Source: Pseudanabaena sp. Salubria-1 | Lineage (GTDB): Bacteria; Cyanobacteriota; Cyanobacteriia; Pseudanabaenales; Pseudanabaenaceae | Direction: 5' to 3' | Assembly: GCA_023336205.1 (NCBI GenBank) | Contig: JALQCR010000054.1 | Span: 1-42,553, forward strand | DNA length: 42,553 bases | Shown: positions 25,110-33,367 of the stretch, piece by piece | How positions within the stretch are numbered: position 1 is the stretch's first letter | Layout of the letters: each line of letters begins with the position of its first letter | The notes under the pieces: model-generated | Seen by the model: only the letters and a program-made list of their open reading frames with translations | What the model was told of the DNA's origin: nothing | Databases searched by the model: none | Position numbers and translations under genes: made by a program

Positions 25110-25326
25110 CTTTTATGTCTACTAATTTGTTTCGACTAGATAATCCCATTTGAATCGTGATGTGAGATTTTGGCAAGTTAAACTTTTTAGCTAAAAGTTC
25201 AACTAATTCCTTATTGGCTTTGCCATCAACGGGTGGAGATTTTAAATGCACCGTCAGACTTCCATCTAACTCTTCGATAATGGCTTGCTTTTTAGAATTA
25301 GGCTTGACCTTAACCGACTTCTTCAT
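25105..25326 (-). CDS. DUF167 (YggU-family) small protein
   Basis: 73 residues of the conserved UPF0235/DUF167 family, found in bacteria and eukaryotes, function unknown. Typical features are KVKPNSKKQAI at the start, HLKSPPVDGKANKELVE in the middle, and SSRNKLVDI at the end. Length is normal. Confidence 0.88.
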   Translation of the reverse strand: MKKSVKVKPNSKKQAIIEELDGSLTVHLKSPPVDGKANKELVELLAKKFNLPKSHITIQMGLSSRNKLVDIKE

Positions 25327-25388
25327 TCATTTTCCCAATGGTTCACCCCACAAATTAGGGTGTTGGTGCTAAAGATTACGAGATTTTG

Positions 25389-25427
25389 GATCTAGGATTG
25401 GCGGTGCGAAGCCGCCAATCCTAGATC
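25389..25427. repeat. Perfect 16-bp hairpin with TGCGAAG loop, downstream of rnj
   Basis: Arms 25389-25404 and 25412-25427. It lies 35 bases after the rnj stop (minus strand) but has no T tract, so its role in termination is uncertain; it may stabilise the 3' end. Confidence 0.6.
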
Positions 25428-25461
25428 TAGATCACTACCCGTCGAGTAAATCTTCTTTTAT

Positions 25462-27357
25462 CTAAACAGTTGCCGCAGTACGCTTGCGTCTACCAACGCT
25501 TGTTGTCGCAGCTCCTGTCGCGACAGGTACTTCAATTGCAGCACCATTACCATTGCTACTTTCTTGATCAACTTTAGGAATAACCTTAGTGCTGCCTGAT
25601 TTCAAAGTCACACCCAAGGAATTAGGCTTTGCGGCAGGAGCAGGAGCTGATTGAGTGGAATTGGGAGGAGTTTGCAACAGGAATACAATCACTGGCTTAC
25701 TTTGAATCTGTTGACGCAAAACACGAGTAAGGTCGCGCTCAAGTTGACCACGTAAACCGATCCAATCAATTTCTAAAGAACCGACATTGCGAGCATAGTT
25801 ACCCCAAGAATTAGCCAAAGAATTATCGATCGCCTTTGCAACTAGAGCAATAATTTGGGAATGTTCCATCGGTAGAACAACACCACTTAGTTGAATGTCA
25901 GGATTTGTGGAGAGCTTACCATCAAGACCAACAGATACAGCGATCGTGAAGATACCTTCGCCAGAAATTTGTTGGCGATCGCGCAACACATCGCCTTTGA
26001 CCATGCCATCGCGAGAAGAATCAACTAGTTCAACACCAGAAGGAACTTTATCGACAATCCGCATGTAGTCTTGACAAACTTCAACTACATCACCATTTTC
26101 GGCAATCACAATATTTTCGCTAGGAATCCCCATTGCTTCAGCCATCTTCGCGTGCTGTCTGAGCATTCTCAATTCACCATGAGCAGGGAAGAAGAACTTC
26201 GGACGAACCAGCGCCAACATCATTTTATGTTCTTCTTGAGAACCATGTCCCGAAACGTGAATACCTTTATCCTTGCCGTAGATTACATTAGCCCCAAGTG
26301 CCATCAAGCGGTCAATGGTACGCACAACTGGAATCGTATTTCCTGGGATCGGATTTGCCGAGAAAATGACTGTATCGCCTTGACGTACTTCCAATTGTCT
26401 ATGGCTGGAATTTGACATTCTTGTTAGCGCCGACATCGACTCACCCTGAGAACCTGTGGTCAAAATCAAAATTTGATCATCACGATAATGACGGAGATTT
26501 TGTAAAGGTTGGAATAGGTCATCACGGCACTTGATGTAGCCAAGATTGCGGGCATGGGCAATGACGTTGAGCATCGATCGTCCAACAACACCAACCACAC
26601 GACCTTGCTTATCGGCAATGTCCAAAATCATGTTGACACGATGGACTGAAGAAGCAAATGTGGTAATAATCACACGCCCCTTTGCCATCATGATGTATTT
26701 CTCAAGGTTAGGATATACAGCTCTTTCTGAAGGCGTAATCCCAGGAAGTTCGGCATTAGTAGAGTCACTAATCAAAGCCAATACACCTTTTTCTCCATGT
26801 TCGGCAAGACGAGCGAGGTCAAAAAATTCACCGTCAACGGGAGTATGGTCAATTTTGAAGTCGCCAGAGTGAATCACCATCCCCGCAGGTGTATTAATAG
26901 CGATCGAGAAACTATCAGCGATCGAGTGAGTGTTGCGAATAAACTCTACAAAGAAGTTAGTGCCAACACGGACGACATCACGGGGCATGACACGACGTAG
27001 TTCAGTACGATTTAGTACGCCAGCTTCACGGAGTTTATCTTCGAGTAGCGCCATTGCTAAACGGGGACCATATATAACAGGAATTTCAAACTGTTTTAAA
27101 TGGAAAGAGATTGCACCAATATGATCTTCGTGACCGTGTGTGACAATCATGCCCTTGATCTTATGCTTGTTTTCGCGCAAATAAGTCATGTCAGGCAAGA
27201 CGACGTTTACACCTGGCATCATGTCGTCAGGAAAAGATAAACCACCATCAAGCAGCATGATTTCGTCGTTGTATTCAAACACCCATGTGTTTTTGCCGAT
27301 TTCATGGAGTCCACCGAGAGCGATTATTTTGAGAGTAGGAGTGTTGGTTGTAGGCAT
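25462..27357 (-). CDS. rnj: Ribonuclease J
   Basis: 631 residues. Metallo-beta-lactamase/beta-CASP ribonuclease with 5'-3' exo and endo activity, central to cyanobacterial mRNA turnover. The HxHxDH-type site THGHEDH is at residues 73-79, with later HSIADSF, HSGDFKID and HVSGHGSQEE beta-CASP motifs. A divergent Ala/Pro/Thr-rich C-terminal extension (about 555-631) ends in GRRKRTAATV, as often in cyanobacteria. It is the last gene of an asd-dapA-rnj run on the minus strand, 203 bases after dapA. Confidence 0.95.
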   Translation of the reverse strand: MPTTNTPTLKIIALGGLHEIGKNTWVFEYNDEIMLLDGGLSFPDDMMPGVNVVLPDMTYLRENKHKIKGMIVTHGHEDHIGAISFHLKQFEIPVIYGPRLAMALLEDKLREAGVLNRTELRRVMPRDVVRVGTNFFVEFIRNTHSIADSFSIAINTPAGMVIHSGDFKIDHTPVDGEFFDLARLAEHGEKGVLALISDSTNAELPGITPSERAVYPNLEKYIMMAKGRVIITTFASSVHRVNMILDIADKQGRVVGVVGRSMLNVIAHARNLGYIKCRDDLFQPLQNLRHYRDDQILILTTGSQGESMSALTRMSNSSHRQLEVRQGDTVIFSANPIPGNTIPVVRTIDRLMALGANVIYGKDKGIHVSGHGSQEEHKMMLALVRPKFFFPAHGELRMLRQHAKMAEAMGIPSENIVIAENGDVVEVCQDYMRIVDKVPSGVELVDSSRDGMVKGDVLRDRQQISGEGIFTIAVSVGLDGKLSTNPDIQLSGVVLPMEHSQIIALVAKAIDNSLANSWGNYARNVGSLEIDWIGLRGQLERDLTRVLRQQIQSKPVIVFLLQTPPNSTQSAPAPAAKPNSLGVTLKSGSTKVIPKVDQESSNGNGAAIEVPVATGAATTSVGRRKRTAATV

Positions 27358-27560
27358 ATTGTTTTTGTAAGGAAAAGGTAAAAAGGAAAAATGGGGGAAT
27401 TGAATTTTGAAAATGATTCAATTTGGATGGTGATGGAAAGCTTTACAGTTATAAATACCTAGATAGAATGACTAGAAAGGTTTATTCCCCCCACAAGTTC
27501 ATCGTTATCCGAAGTAATCAAGTTCTATGTCTCTGGACTGAAGTTATCAGCCTTTGTTTG

Positions 27561-28454
27561 TTAAGCAAGAATTCCAAGTTTTTGTAATACAACTTTCAGC
27601 TTGGCTTCGAGTTCAGTAGTACCTGCAACTAGAGGCGATCGCACCACGCCTGTATCTAATCCCAACAAGCGCATAGCCACTTTGAGAGGAATAGGATTAC
27701 TGGTTAGGAACAAAGCCTTAAACAAAGGAAAAAGCTGAATATGAATTTGCAGAGCTTCTTGCACTTTACCTACAGCAAAGCATTGCATCATTGCTTGCAG
27801 TTGCTTGCCAACTAGATGGGAGGCAACACTGACTACCCCCTTTGCACCCACAGCCATTAGTGGCAATGTTAGAGAGTCATCACCTGAATAGATCGTAAAT
27901 TCGGCTGGTGTGAGGGCGCGAATTTGGCTAGCTTGATCTAAATCACCTGTTGCTTCTTTAATCCCAATAATATTAGATATTTCGGCTAATTTGGCAACAG
28001 TCTCAGGTTCTAGTTTGCAACCCGTGCGACTAGGAACATTATAGAGAAGAATTGGAAGCTCTGGTGCAGCTTCAGCAATCGCCCGAAAATGTTGATATAA
28101 ACCCTCTTGCGGAGGCTTGTTGTAATACGGTGTTACTTGCAGTGTACCATCTAATCCGAGATGTGCGGCTTTAATGGTAGCTGAGATCGCTTCCGAAGTA
28201 GAATTAGATCCTGTACCTGCCATAATTTTCGCTTTACCAGCGATCGCCTGTTGTAGCACCGAAAACAATTTATATTCTTCATCCCAACTAAGAGTTGGCG
28301 ATTCGCCTGTCGTACCGCACACGACAATCGTATCGGTTCCAGTCTCCACCAAATGTATGGCAAGCCGCTCTGCTTTCGCATAATCAACATTCCCTTCTAT
28401 ATCAAAGGGAGTAATCATTGCCGTTAGTAAACGTCCGAAATCGATTTCACTCAT
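27561..28454 (-). CDS. dapA: 4-hydroxy-tetrahydrodipicolinate synthase
   Basis: 297 residues. TIM-barrel lyase that condenses pyruvate with aspartate semialdehyde in lysine and diaminopimelate synthesis. Schiff-base Lys166 (GIKEATGDL), Tyr138 (LYNVPSRTG) and the GTTGES motif (47-52) are present. It lies 52 bases downstream of asd, the preceding step in the pathway, so co-transcription is likely. Confidence 0.96.
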   Translation of the reverse strand: MSEIDFGRLLTAMITPFDIEGNVDYAKAERLAIHLVETGTDTIVVCGTTGESPTLSWDEEYKLFSVLQQAIAGKAKIMAGTGSNSTSEAISATIKAAHLGLDGTLQVTPYYNKPPQEGLYQHFRAIAEAAPELPILLYNVPSRTGCKLEPETVAKLAEISNIIGIKEATGDLDQASQIRALTPAEFTIYSGDDSLTLPLMAVGAKGVVSVASHLVGKQLQAMMQCFAVGKVQEALQIHIQLFPLFKALFLTSNPIPLKVAMRLLGLDTGVVRSPLVAGTTELEAKLKVVLQKLGILA

Positions 28455-28506
28455 AGATACTCATAAATAGAAGCTTGCTAAAAGTTTATTAAAAGTCGAT
28501 AAACTT

Positions 28507-29523
28507 TTAGATAAGCGCTTTGGCAATTAGTAATTCGGCAATCTGAACAGCATTCAGTGCAGCTCCTTTACGGATTTGATCGCCACATAGCCATAATTCC
28601 AAACCGTTAGGGTGAGAAATATCTTGACGAATTCGTCCTACTAGCACGTCATCTTTGCCACTAGCATCAATGGGCATTGGGAAATAATTCTTGCTAAAGT
28701 CCTCTACCACCTTTACACCATCAGCTTTAGCCAGAATTTCTCTAGCTTTGTCTGGATTAAATGGATGGGCAAACTCTAGATTAATCGCTTCAGAATGCGC
28801 TCGCAATACGGGAACCCGTACACAGGTCGCCGTGATCCGAATATCATAATCGCCAAAGATTTTACGAGTCTCATTCACCATTTTCATCTCTTCCTCGCAA
28901 TAGGCGTTATCCGTCATAGGTGAATTGTGGGGGAAAAGATTAAAAGCGAGAGGATAGGGAAGAATTTCAGGTACAGCAGGTTCACCATTGAGAATTGCTT
29001 GAGACTGTATTTTCACTTCCTCCATGGCTCTTGCGCCTGCGCCACTTGCTGATTGGTAAGTAGCGGCAACAATACGCTGAATCGGCTGCACCTGATGTAG
29101 TGGATAGATTGCAACAGCCATGAGAATGGTTGTGCAGTTGGGATTAGCAATAATGCCTTTATGATAATGGGCGGCTTCAGGATTGACCTCTGGCACAATC
29201 AATGGCACATCGGGATGCATCCGAAACGCGCTGGAGTTATCAATGGATACGGCTCCTGCTTTGGTGGCGATCGGTAACCACTTTTTGGAAATACTGCCAC
29301 CTGCGGAAGCGAGGACTATATCTACACCATCAAAAGAAGTTTCGGTGACCGATTCAATGATTAATTCTTTCCCAGCAAATTTAATCGACTGACCAGCCGA
29401 ACGTTCCGAAGCCAGAAGCTTCAAATTACCTAAAGGAAAATTTCTTTCTTCCAGCAATGCCAGAAGCTCTGTTCCAACTGCGCCTGTTGCTCCAAGAATC
29501 GCAACATTATAATTCTTACTCAA
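28507..29523 (-). CDS. asd: Aspartate-semialdehyde dehydrogenase
   Basis: 338 residues. NADPH-dependent reduction of aspartyl phosphate. The nucleotide loop GATGAVGTEL (11-20), catalytic Cys130 in IANPNCTT and the GAGARAMEE segment are in place. First gene of the asd-dapA-rnj group. The upstream region (29524-29688) has closely spaced ATGAAAT/TTTCAT words but no recognised operator. Confidence 0.96.
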   Translation of the reverse strand: MSKNYNVAILGATGAVGTELLALLEERNFPLGNLKLLASERSAGQSIKFAGKELIIESVTETSFDGVDIVLASAGGSISKKWLPIATKAGAVSIDNSSAFRMHPDVPLIVPEVNPEAAHYHKGIIANPNCTTILMAVAIYPLHQVQPIQRIVAATYQSASGAGARAMEEVKIQSQAILNGEPAVPEILPYPLAFNLFPHNSPMTDNAYCEEEMKMVNETRKIFGDYDIRITATCVRVPVLRAHSEAINLEFAHPFNPDKAREILAKADGVKVVEDFSKNYFPMPIDASGKDDVLVGRIRQDISHPNGLELWLCGDQIRKGAALNAVQIAELLIAKALI

Positions 29524-29688
29524 TGAACCTCCAAAATAAAAACATCAAGTTAGGGTGGAAAACTTTTGCTAAGACTATGAAATTCATTCATGAAATGACT
29601 TATGTATAGTTTCATCATTCATAAATTGATTCTATGTACTGCTAGATCACATATTAACAAACTTTCAGAATATTGCTAATGTTTTTGG

Positions 29689-29961
29689 CTAAGGACCTGT
29701 AAAAATTGCGTCTTCAACATCTTGGCGACTGAGTGAATAGGGAAATGCCCGTTGAATTTCTTTGCCGCCGTAAGCATCTTGAATGTAGCGCACACGAATA
29801 TCTTCAATATCCATGACGATTTCTGCTTGCCATGACGATCGCGTAACTCGCCAGACATTGGGGTTTGACTGATCTTGGTAACATCCTTGCTCATCTAACC
29901 ATGCTTCAAGTGCAGGCAAAGGATGATTGTAGAGTGGTGTTGTAGGAGAGGGAAGCGCCAT
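29689..29961 (-). CDS. DUF3143 cyanobacterial protein
   Basis: 90 residues from the ATG at 29961. The frame is open up to 30099 but the extra 46 residues overlap the DnaJ gene and have no family sense. The sequence PLYNHPLPALEAWLDEQGC and a later RVRYIQDAYGG and QRAFPYSLSRQDVEDAIF fit DUF3143, a family of unknown function widespread in cyanobacteria and plastid lineages. It is 38 bases downstream of the J-domain gene and likely co-transcribed with it. Confidence 0.85.
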   Translation of the reverse strand: MALPSPTTPLYNHPLPALEAWLDEQGCYQDQSNPNVWRVTRSSWQAEIVMDIEDIRVRYIQDAYGGKEIQRAFPYSLSRQDVEDAIFTGP

Positions 29962-29999
29962 AGCAGACGAGTTTATGTGGGATGGTATTGATAAGGGGG

Positions 30000-30449
30000 T
30001 TATAAAAAGTAAAGCCAAAAAGTTGATATGGGCGCGATCGCGTCGGGGAAAAGGCGATCGCCACGTAGCCATGCTACTAAAACAACTAGCACTAAACAAG
30101 CAACTAGCGTAGCACCAATTAACAAGAGTGCAAATAGTTCGCCGCCAGATAATGGTCGCTCACTGGGTAAACCGTCATCGTCGCTGGTCTGGAGGTTTTT
30201 CGGTGGTTGATTTGCTGTGTACTGAAATCGCGAAAACTGAATACTGCGATCGTAGGCACTGCGTCGCTCGGCATTACTAAGTGTGGCGTAGGCTTCGTTA
30301 ATTTGTCGAAAATGCTCAACTGCTTCATCCTTGGGGAGTTGGGTAGTGTCGGGGTGATAAAGCTTACTGAGGTCTCGATAGGCTCGACGAATATCGATTT
30401 CGCTAGCCCAAGGAGTAACACCGAGGATGGCGTAATAGGTTTTAGACAT
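30000..30449 (-). CDS. J-domain protein with C-terminal membrane helix
   Basis: 149 residues. J domain at 3-66 with the HPD tripeptide in KLYHPDTTQ, needed to stimulate Hsp70 ATPase. After a polar linker comes one membrane helix (about 105-128, LFALLLIGATLVACLVLVVLV). It lacks Gly/Phe and Cys zinc regions, so it is a class C co-chaperone that may recruit DnaK to a membrane. Probably in an operon with the DUF3143 gene. Confidence 0.88.
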   Translation of the reverse strand: MSKTYYAILGVTPWASEIDIRRAYRDLSKLYHPDTTQLPKDEAVEHFRQINEAYATLSNAERRSAYDRSIQFSRFQYTANQPPKNLQTSDDDGLPSERPLSGGELFALLLIGATLVACLVLVVLVAWLRGDRLFPDAIAPISTFWLYFL

Positions 30450-30760
30450 AGTGCTTTCGGTTATGTTCTAAGTTATGGTTTATCCAATCTACAGTTAATA
30501 CCAAATCACAAAATGGCTATGCCATTTTGTGATTTCAAAAACCTTACTGGGTTTGCTTTTCAATGCACAAAAGTGTTGCAACACTTTTGTGCATTGAAAT
30601 AAACACTAAAGGCAAAATTCTCAAAAACACAAGAATTCACAAATTTGCATAACGATTTTGTTGCTTCAACAGTTGATAGGAGTATATTTACTTCTGAGGT
30701 AGCACAATGTCTAGCTTTGTGTAAATTGCCCATATCCACTTTCTCATCTGTGCTATTTTC
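30450..30760. other. DnaJ-cdsA intergenic region with a palindromic repeat
   Basis: 311 bases between divergent genes. The main content is TAATACC element copy 4 (30496-30601). The remaining 160 bases before cdsA are AT-rich with no recognised site. Confidence 0.7.
30496..30601 (-). repeat. TAATACC palindromic element, copy 4 (reverse orientation)
   Basis: TAATACCAA at 30496-30504 corresponds to the right end of the other copies. Hairpin B here is AAATCACAAAATGGC/GCCATTTTGTGATTT. Hairpin A is the longest and most perfect (TTCAATGCACAAAAGTGTT with its complement). The far terminal TTGGTAT-like end has been lost. Confidence 0.82.
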
Positions 30761-31672
30761 ATGCATTGGACTCGCATTATCAGTGCTTTATTAGTCGTAC
30801 CACTCGTACTAGCGGCGATCGCCCTAGGTGGATGGGCGTTCACCGCAGCATTTGCTTTGCTGGTGATTTTTGGTGAGATGGAATATTTTGCATTGGTACG
30901 CGCCAAGGAGATTTTTCCAGCAAGCAAGATCACAATTTTTGTTAGTTTAGCATTGCTTATTGTTTCGCAAGTGAGAGTCGATCTTGCGGATGCTGTGATC
31001 CCTATTGCAGGTACTTTTATATGCTTTTATTTATTGTTTCAAACCAGAATTGCGACAATTTCTGATATTTCAGCATCGATATTAGGATTGTTTTATGGGG
31101 GGTACTTACCTAGCTTTTGGGTAAGAATTAGAGGGCTTGGTGATGGCAATCTATTTGAAATTAGCGATCGCTTGCACCAGTTTGATTTTTTTAACCAATT
31201 ACGCAATATTGAACAGATCTCTTGGTTGCGAATTACTTTCCCTGTAACTGATGGCTCTGTTTATGTGGTGATGGGGTTTTGTTGCATTTGGGCTTCAGAT
31301 GTTGGTGCATATATATTTGGCAAGATTATTGGACGGACAAGACTTTCGGATATTAGTCCTAAGAAAACGGTGGAAGGTGCGATCGCAGGATTGCTTTGCT
31401 GCTGCTTGACGGCGATCATCTGGGCTTATAGTCTGGGGTGGGAACAATGGTGGCTGCTGGGTGCAATTTTAGGGTTATTGATTGGTATTGCAGGGTTGCT
31501 GGGAGATTTGACTGAATCGATGATGAAACGTGATGCTGGAGTCAAAGATTCTGGGCAGATCATGCCAGGGCATGGCGGCATTCTTGATCGTGCTGATAGT
31601 TATGTCTTTACTGCGCCTTTGGTGTATTACTTCATTACTTTGATTTTGCCTATTGTCCACAAGGCATCTTGA
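30761..31672 (+). CDS. cdsA: Phosphatidate cytidylyltransferase
   Basis: 303 residues, about seven membrane helices. Makes CDP-diacylglycerol for phosphatidylglycerol, essential for photosystems. The CDP-alcohol signature region is SPKKTVEGAIAG followed by GDLTESMMKRDAGVKDSG and MPGHGGILDRADS near the C terminus. ATG at 30761. A bidirectional terminator separates it from convergent pilD. Confidence 0.94.
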   Translation: MHWTRIISALLVVPLVLAAIALGGWAFTAAFALLVIFGEMEYFALVRAKEIFPASKITIFVSLALLIVSQVRVDLADAVIPIAGTFICFYLLFQTRIATISDISASILGLFYGGYLPSFWVRIRGLGDGNLFEISDRLHQFDFFNQLRNIEQISWLRITFPVTDGSVYVVMGFCCIWASDVGAYIFGKIIGRTRLSDISPKKTVEGAIAGLLCCCLTAIIWAYSLGWEQWWLLGAILGLLIGIAGLLGDLTESMMKRDAGVKDSGQIMPGHGGILDRADSYVFTAPLVYYFITLILPIVHKAS

Positions 31673-31690
31673 TCATTTCTTGTGCAAAAT

Positions 31691-31721
31691 TAAAGAGGCG
31701 GCACGAAGTGCCGCCTCTTTA
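31691..31721. terminator. Bidirectional terminator between cdsA and pilD
   Basis: Perfect 14-bp stem (31691-31704 with 31708-31721), GAA triloop, A/T flanks both sides. It ends two convergent genes. Confidence 0.85.
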
Positions 31722-31727
31722 TTATCG

Positions 31728-32555
31728 TCAGGTTAGTCCAAACCAACCAAGATATGTTGAGAGGATCGACTTACCAAAAAACAGAGAAATTGCTCCGCCC
31801 ACAGCTAAAAAGGGACCAAAGGGAATTGGTTGCTGTTTGCCTAAATCTTGGGTAATTATGGCGATCGCACCAACAAGAGTACCGATCGCTGAAGCAATCA
31901 AGATTGTCAGCAAAACATTTTGCCAACCCAACCACATACCGATCATGGCAGCTAGTTTGGGATCACCACCACCCATTGCTTCTTTTTGCAGAAAAAATTT
32001 GCCTGCAATTCGCATGATATCTAAAAGCCAGATACCGAGGACGGCTCCACCGATGCCAAATAGCAACAATCTAGAAAAAGCTAAGCGATCGCCATTACCC
32101 AAAGAAGCAAGGCTTACTTGGTAAATTAGACCTAATATCAATCCTGATTGAGTTAAAGAATTAGGTAATGTCATTGTATCAATGTCGATCATGGCAAGCG
32201 CTAATAGCCAACAAAGAAACGCGGCATAAAAACATAAGGTCAGAATTGGTATGGAAGTTCCGAAATATGCAGCCACACACCAAAACAGAAACGCTGTTAG
32301 AGCCTCAACCGCAGGATATCTCCATGACACAGGCGTATGACAATAACGACATTTACCTTTAATCAGAAACCAGCCAATAATCGGGATATTATCGCGTGGT
32401 GCAAGTTGGCGTAGACAATGTGGGCAACGCGAAGGTGGATGCAGAATTGATAAGCCCGCAGGAACGCGATAAATCACCACGTTTAAGAAGCTCCCAATAC
32501 AAGCCCCAAGCGTGATTGCAAAACATTGTAAGATGAGAGATTCGATTAATAGCAA
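31728..32555 (-). CDS. pilD: Type IV prepilin peptidase/N-methyltransferase PilD
   Basis: 275 residues, polytopic. Cleaves and N-methylates type IV prepilins; in cyanobacteria it is needed for motility and DNA uptake. The cytoplasmic zinc site has CPHC (44-47) and CRYC (69-72). Catalytic aspartates are in MIDIDTMTLPN (124/126) and MGGGDPKL (198). The start is TTG at 32555; no better start lies upstream, and GSFLNVVIYR sits at the normal place. Two strong hairpins lie upstream. Confidence 0.94.
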   Translation of the reverse strand: MLLIESLILQCFAITLGACIGSFLNVVIYRVPAGLSILHPPSRCPHCLRQLAPRDNIPIIGWFLIKGKCRYCHTPVSWRYPAVEALTAFLFWCVAAYFGTSIPILTLCFYAAFLCWLLALAMIDIDTMTLPNSLTQSGLILGLIYQVSLASLGNGDRLAFSRLLLFGIGGAVLGIWLLDIMRIAGKFFLQKEAMGGGDPKLAAMIGMWLGWQNVLLTILIASAIGTLVGAIAIITQDLGKQQPIPFGPFLAVGGAISLFFGKSILSTYLGWFGLT

Positions 32556-32616
32556 AAAGTTTTAAACAGACTGTTAAATCAATAATATAGCAATGCAAGG
32601 GATAGCAAAATAAACC

Positions 32617-32671
32617 AAAAAACAAAAGATAAGTGACGGCACTTCGCTCCGTCACTTATCTTTTGTTTTTT
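32617..32671. terminator. Strong hairpin upstream of pilD, downstream of the DUF4189 gene
   Basis: Perfect 23-bp stem (32617-32639 with 32649-32671) with A6 and T6 ends. It fits a bidirectional terminator. It is followed by TATGTCCTA, as is the hairpin at 33252. Confidence 0.7.
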
Positions 32672-32681
32672 ATGTCCTAAT

Positions 32682-32730
32682 CAAAACCCGTAAAGTTGCG
32701 CCCCTGCGGGGTGCAACTTTACGGGTTTTG
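32682..32730. terminator. Second strong hairpin after the DUF4189 gene
   Basis: Perfect stem 32682-32699 with 32713-32730, extended by one wobble and CCCC/GGGG around a TGC loop. Read on the minus strand it lies 22 bases after the DUF4189 stop and is the nearer of two tandem hairpins. Confidence 0.7.
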
Positions 32731-32752
32731 GCAATTTATTTTGTACAAACAC

Positions 32753-33157
32753 CTACTTGGGTAAGCAGATCGTACGAGTTACTCTACAGTCTACGCCATC
32801 ATAATCACGGCAAACTTGGCGAGCTTTAGATTCTGCTTGTCTACTACTAGTTGACCAAGCTGTTCCTGCTGCTCCATTACTACCCTCTGCGATCGACATA
32901 CAGGCATTACGAGTCCACATCAGTACTTCACAATCCCCAGGGGCTTCGCTACTCTCGCATTCTTGTATGGCTCTTCTTTCAGCCGCCGCACGAGTTGAGT
33001 AATTCCAGGAATAACCTTTATCTTGAGTTGAGGGAGAGCGAGCGATCGCTCCATAGCTATTTTGAGCTGAGGCTTCTAACACTCCCACTGAGATTGTCGG
33101 GATTATAACAGCCGCAGCGATCGCTAAAGAATTCCAGAATTTTTTAGACATACTCAA
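32753..33157 (-). CDS. Secreted DUF4189-domain protein
   Basis: 134 residues. A Sec signal peptide (about 1-31, KKFWNSLAIAAAVIIPTISVGVLEASA) leads to a mature domain of about 100 residues. This has the DUF4189 pattern GAIARSPST, RAAAERRAIQECE, six cysteines likely paired, and NACMSIAEG. The family is small, secreted, Cys-rich and of unknown function. MSMSK or MSK start both give the same mature protein. Tandem terminators follow. Confidence 0.85.
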   Translation of the reverse strand: MSMSKKFWNSLAIAAAVIIPTISVGVLEASAQNSYGAIARSPSTQDKGYSWNYSTRAAAERRAIQECESSEAPGDCEVLMWTRNACMSIAEGSNGAAGTAWSTSSRQAESKARQVCRDYDGVDCRVTRTICLPK

Positions 33158-33251
33158 TCCTCTTTAGACTAGTGGTTAAACTCTATATTTTGTATACTAC
33201 CCCGCAAATTATATTTTGATTAATCCCGTTACCATATTTGTAACACCACCC

Positions 33252-33292
33252 AAAAGATGAGTGGCGGTGCGAAGCGCCGCCACTCATCTTTT
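33252..33292. repeat. Perfect hairpin between divergent DUF4189 and SpoU genes
   Basis: Sixteen-bp outer stem (33252-33267 with 33277-33292) continuing through a wobble and GC pairs to a GAA triloop. T7 follows on the plus strand. It is upstream of both flanking genes, so it does not terminate either. Confidence 0.75.
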
Positions 33293-33367
33293 TTTATGTC
33301 CTAGCTATTTCTTGCCTTGCTATATACTAAAATGCGGATAAAAAACATTTGTTGTAGGAATTAGCAA

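Noticed and set aside
29962..30099. Extended N terminus of the DUF3143 protein
   Set aside because: The extra 46 residues overlap the J-domain gene and lack family similarity; the ATG at 29961 gives the normal length.
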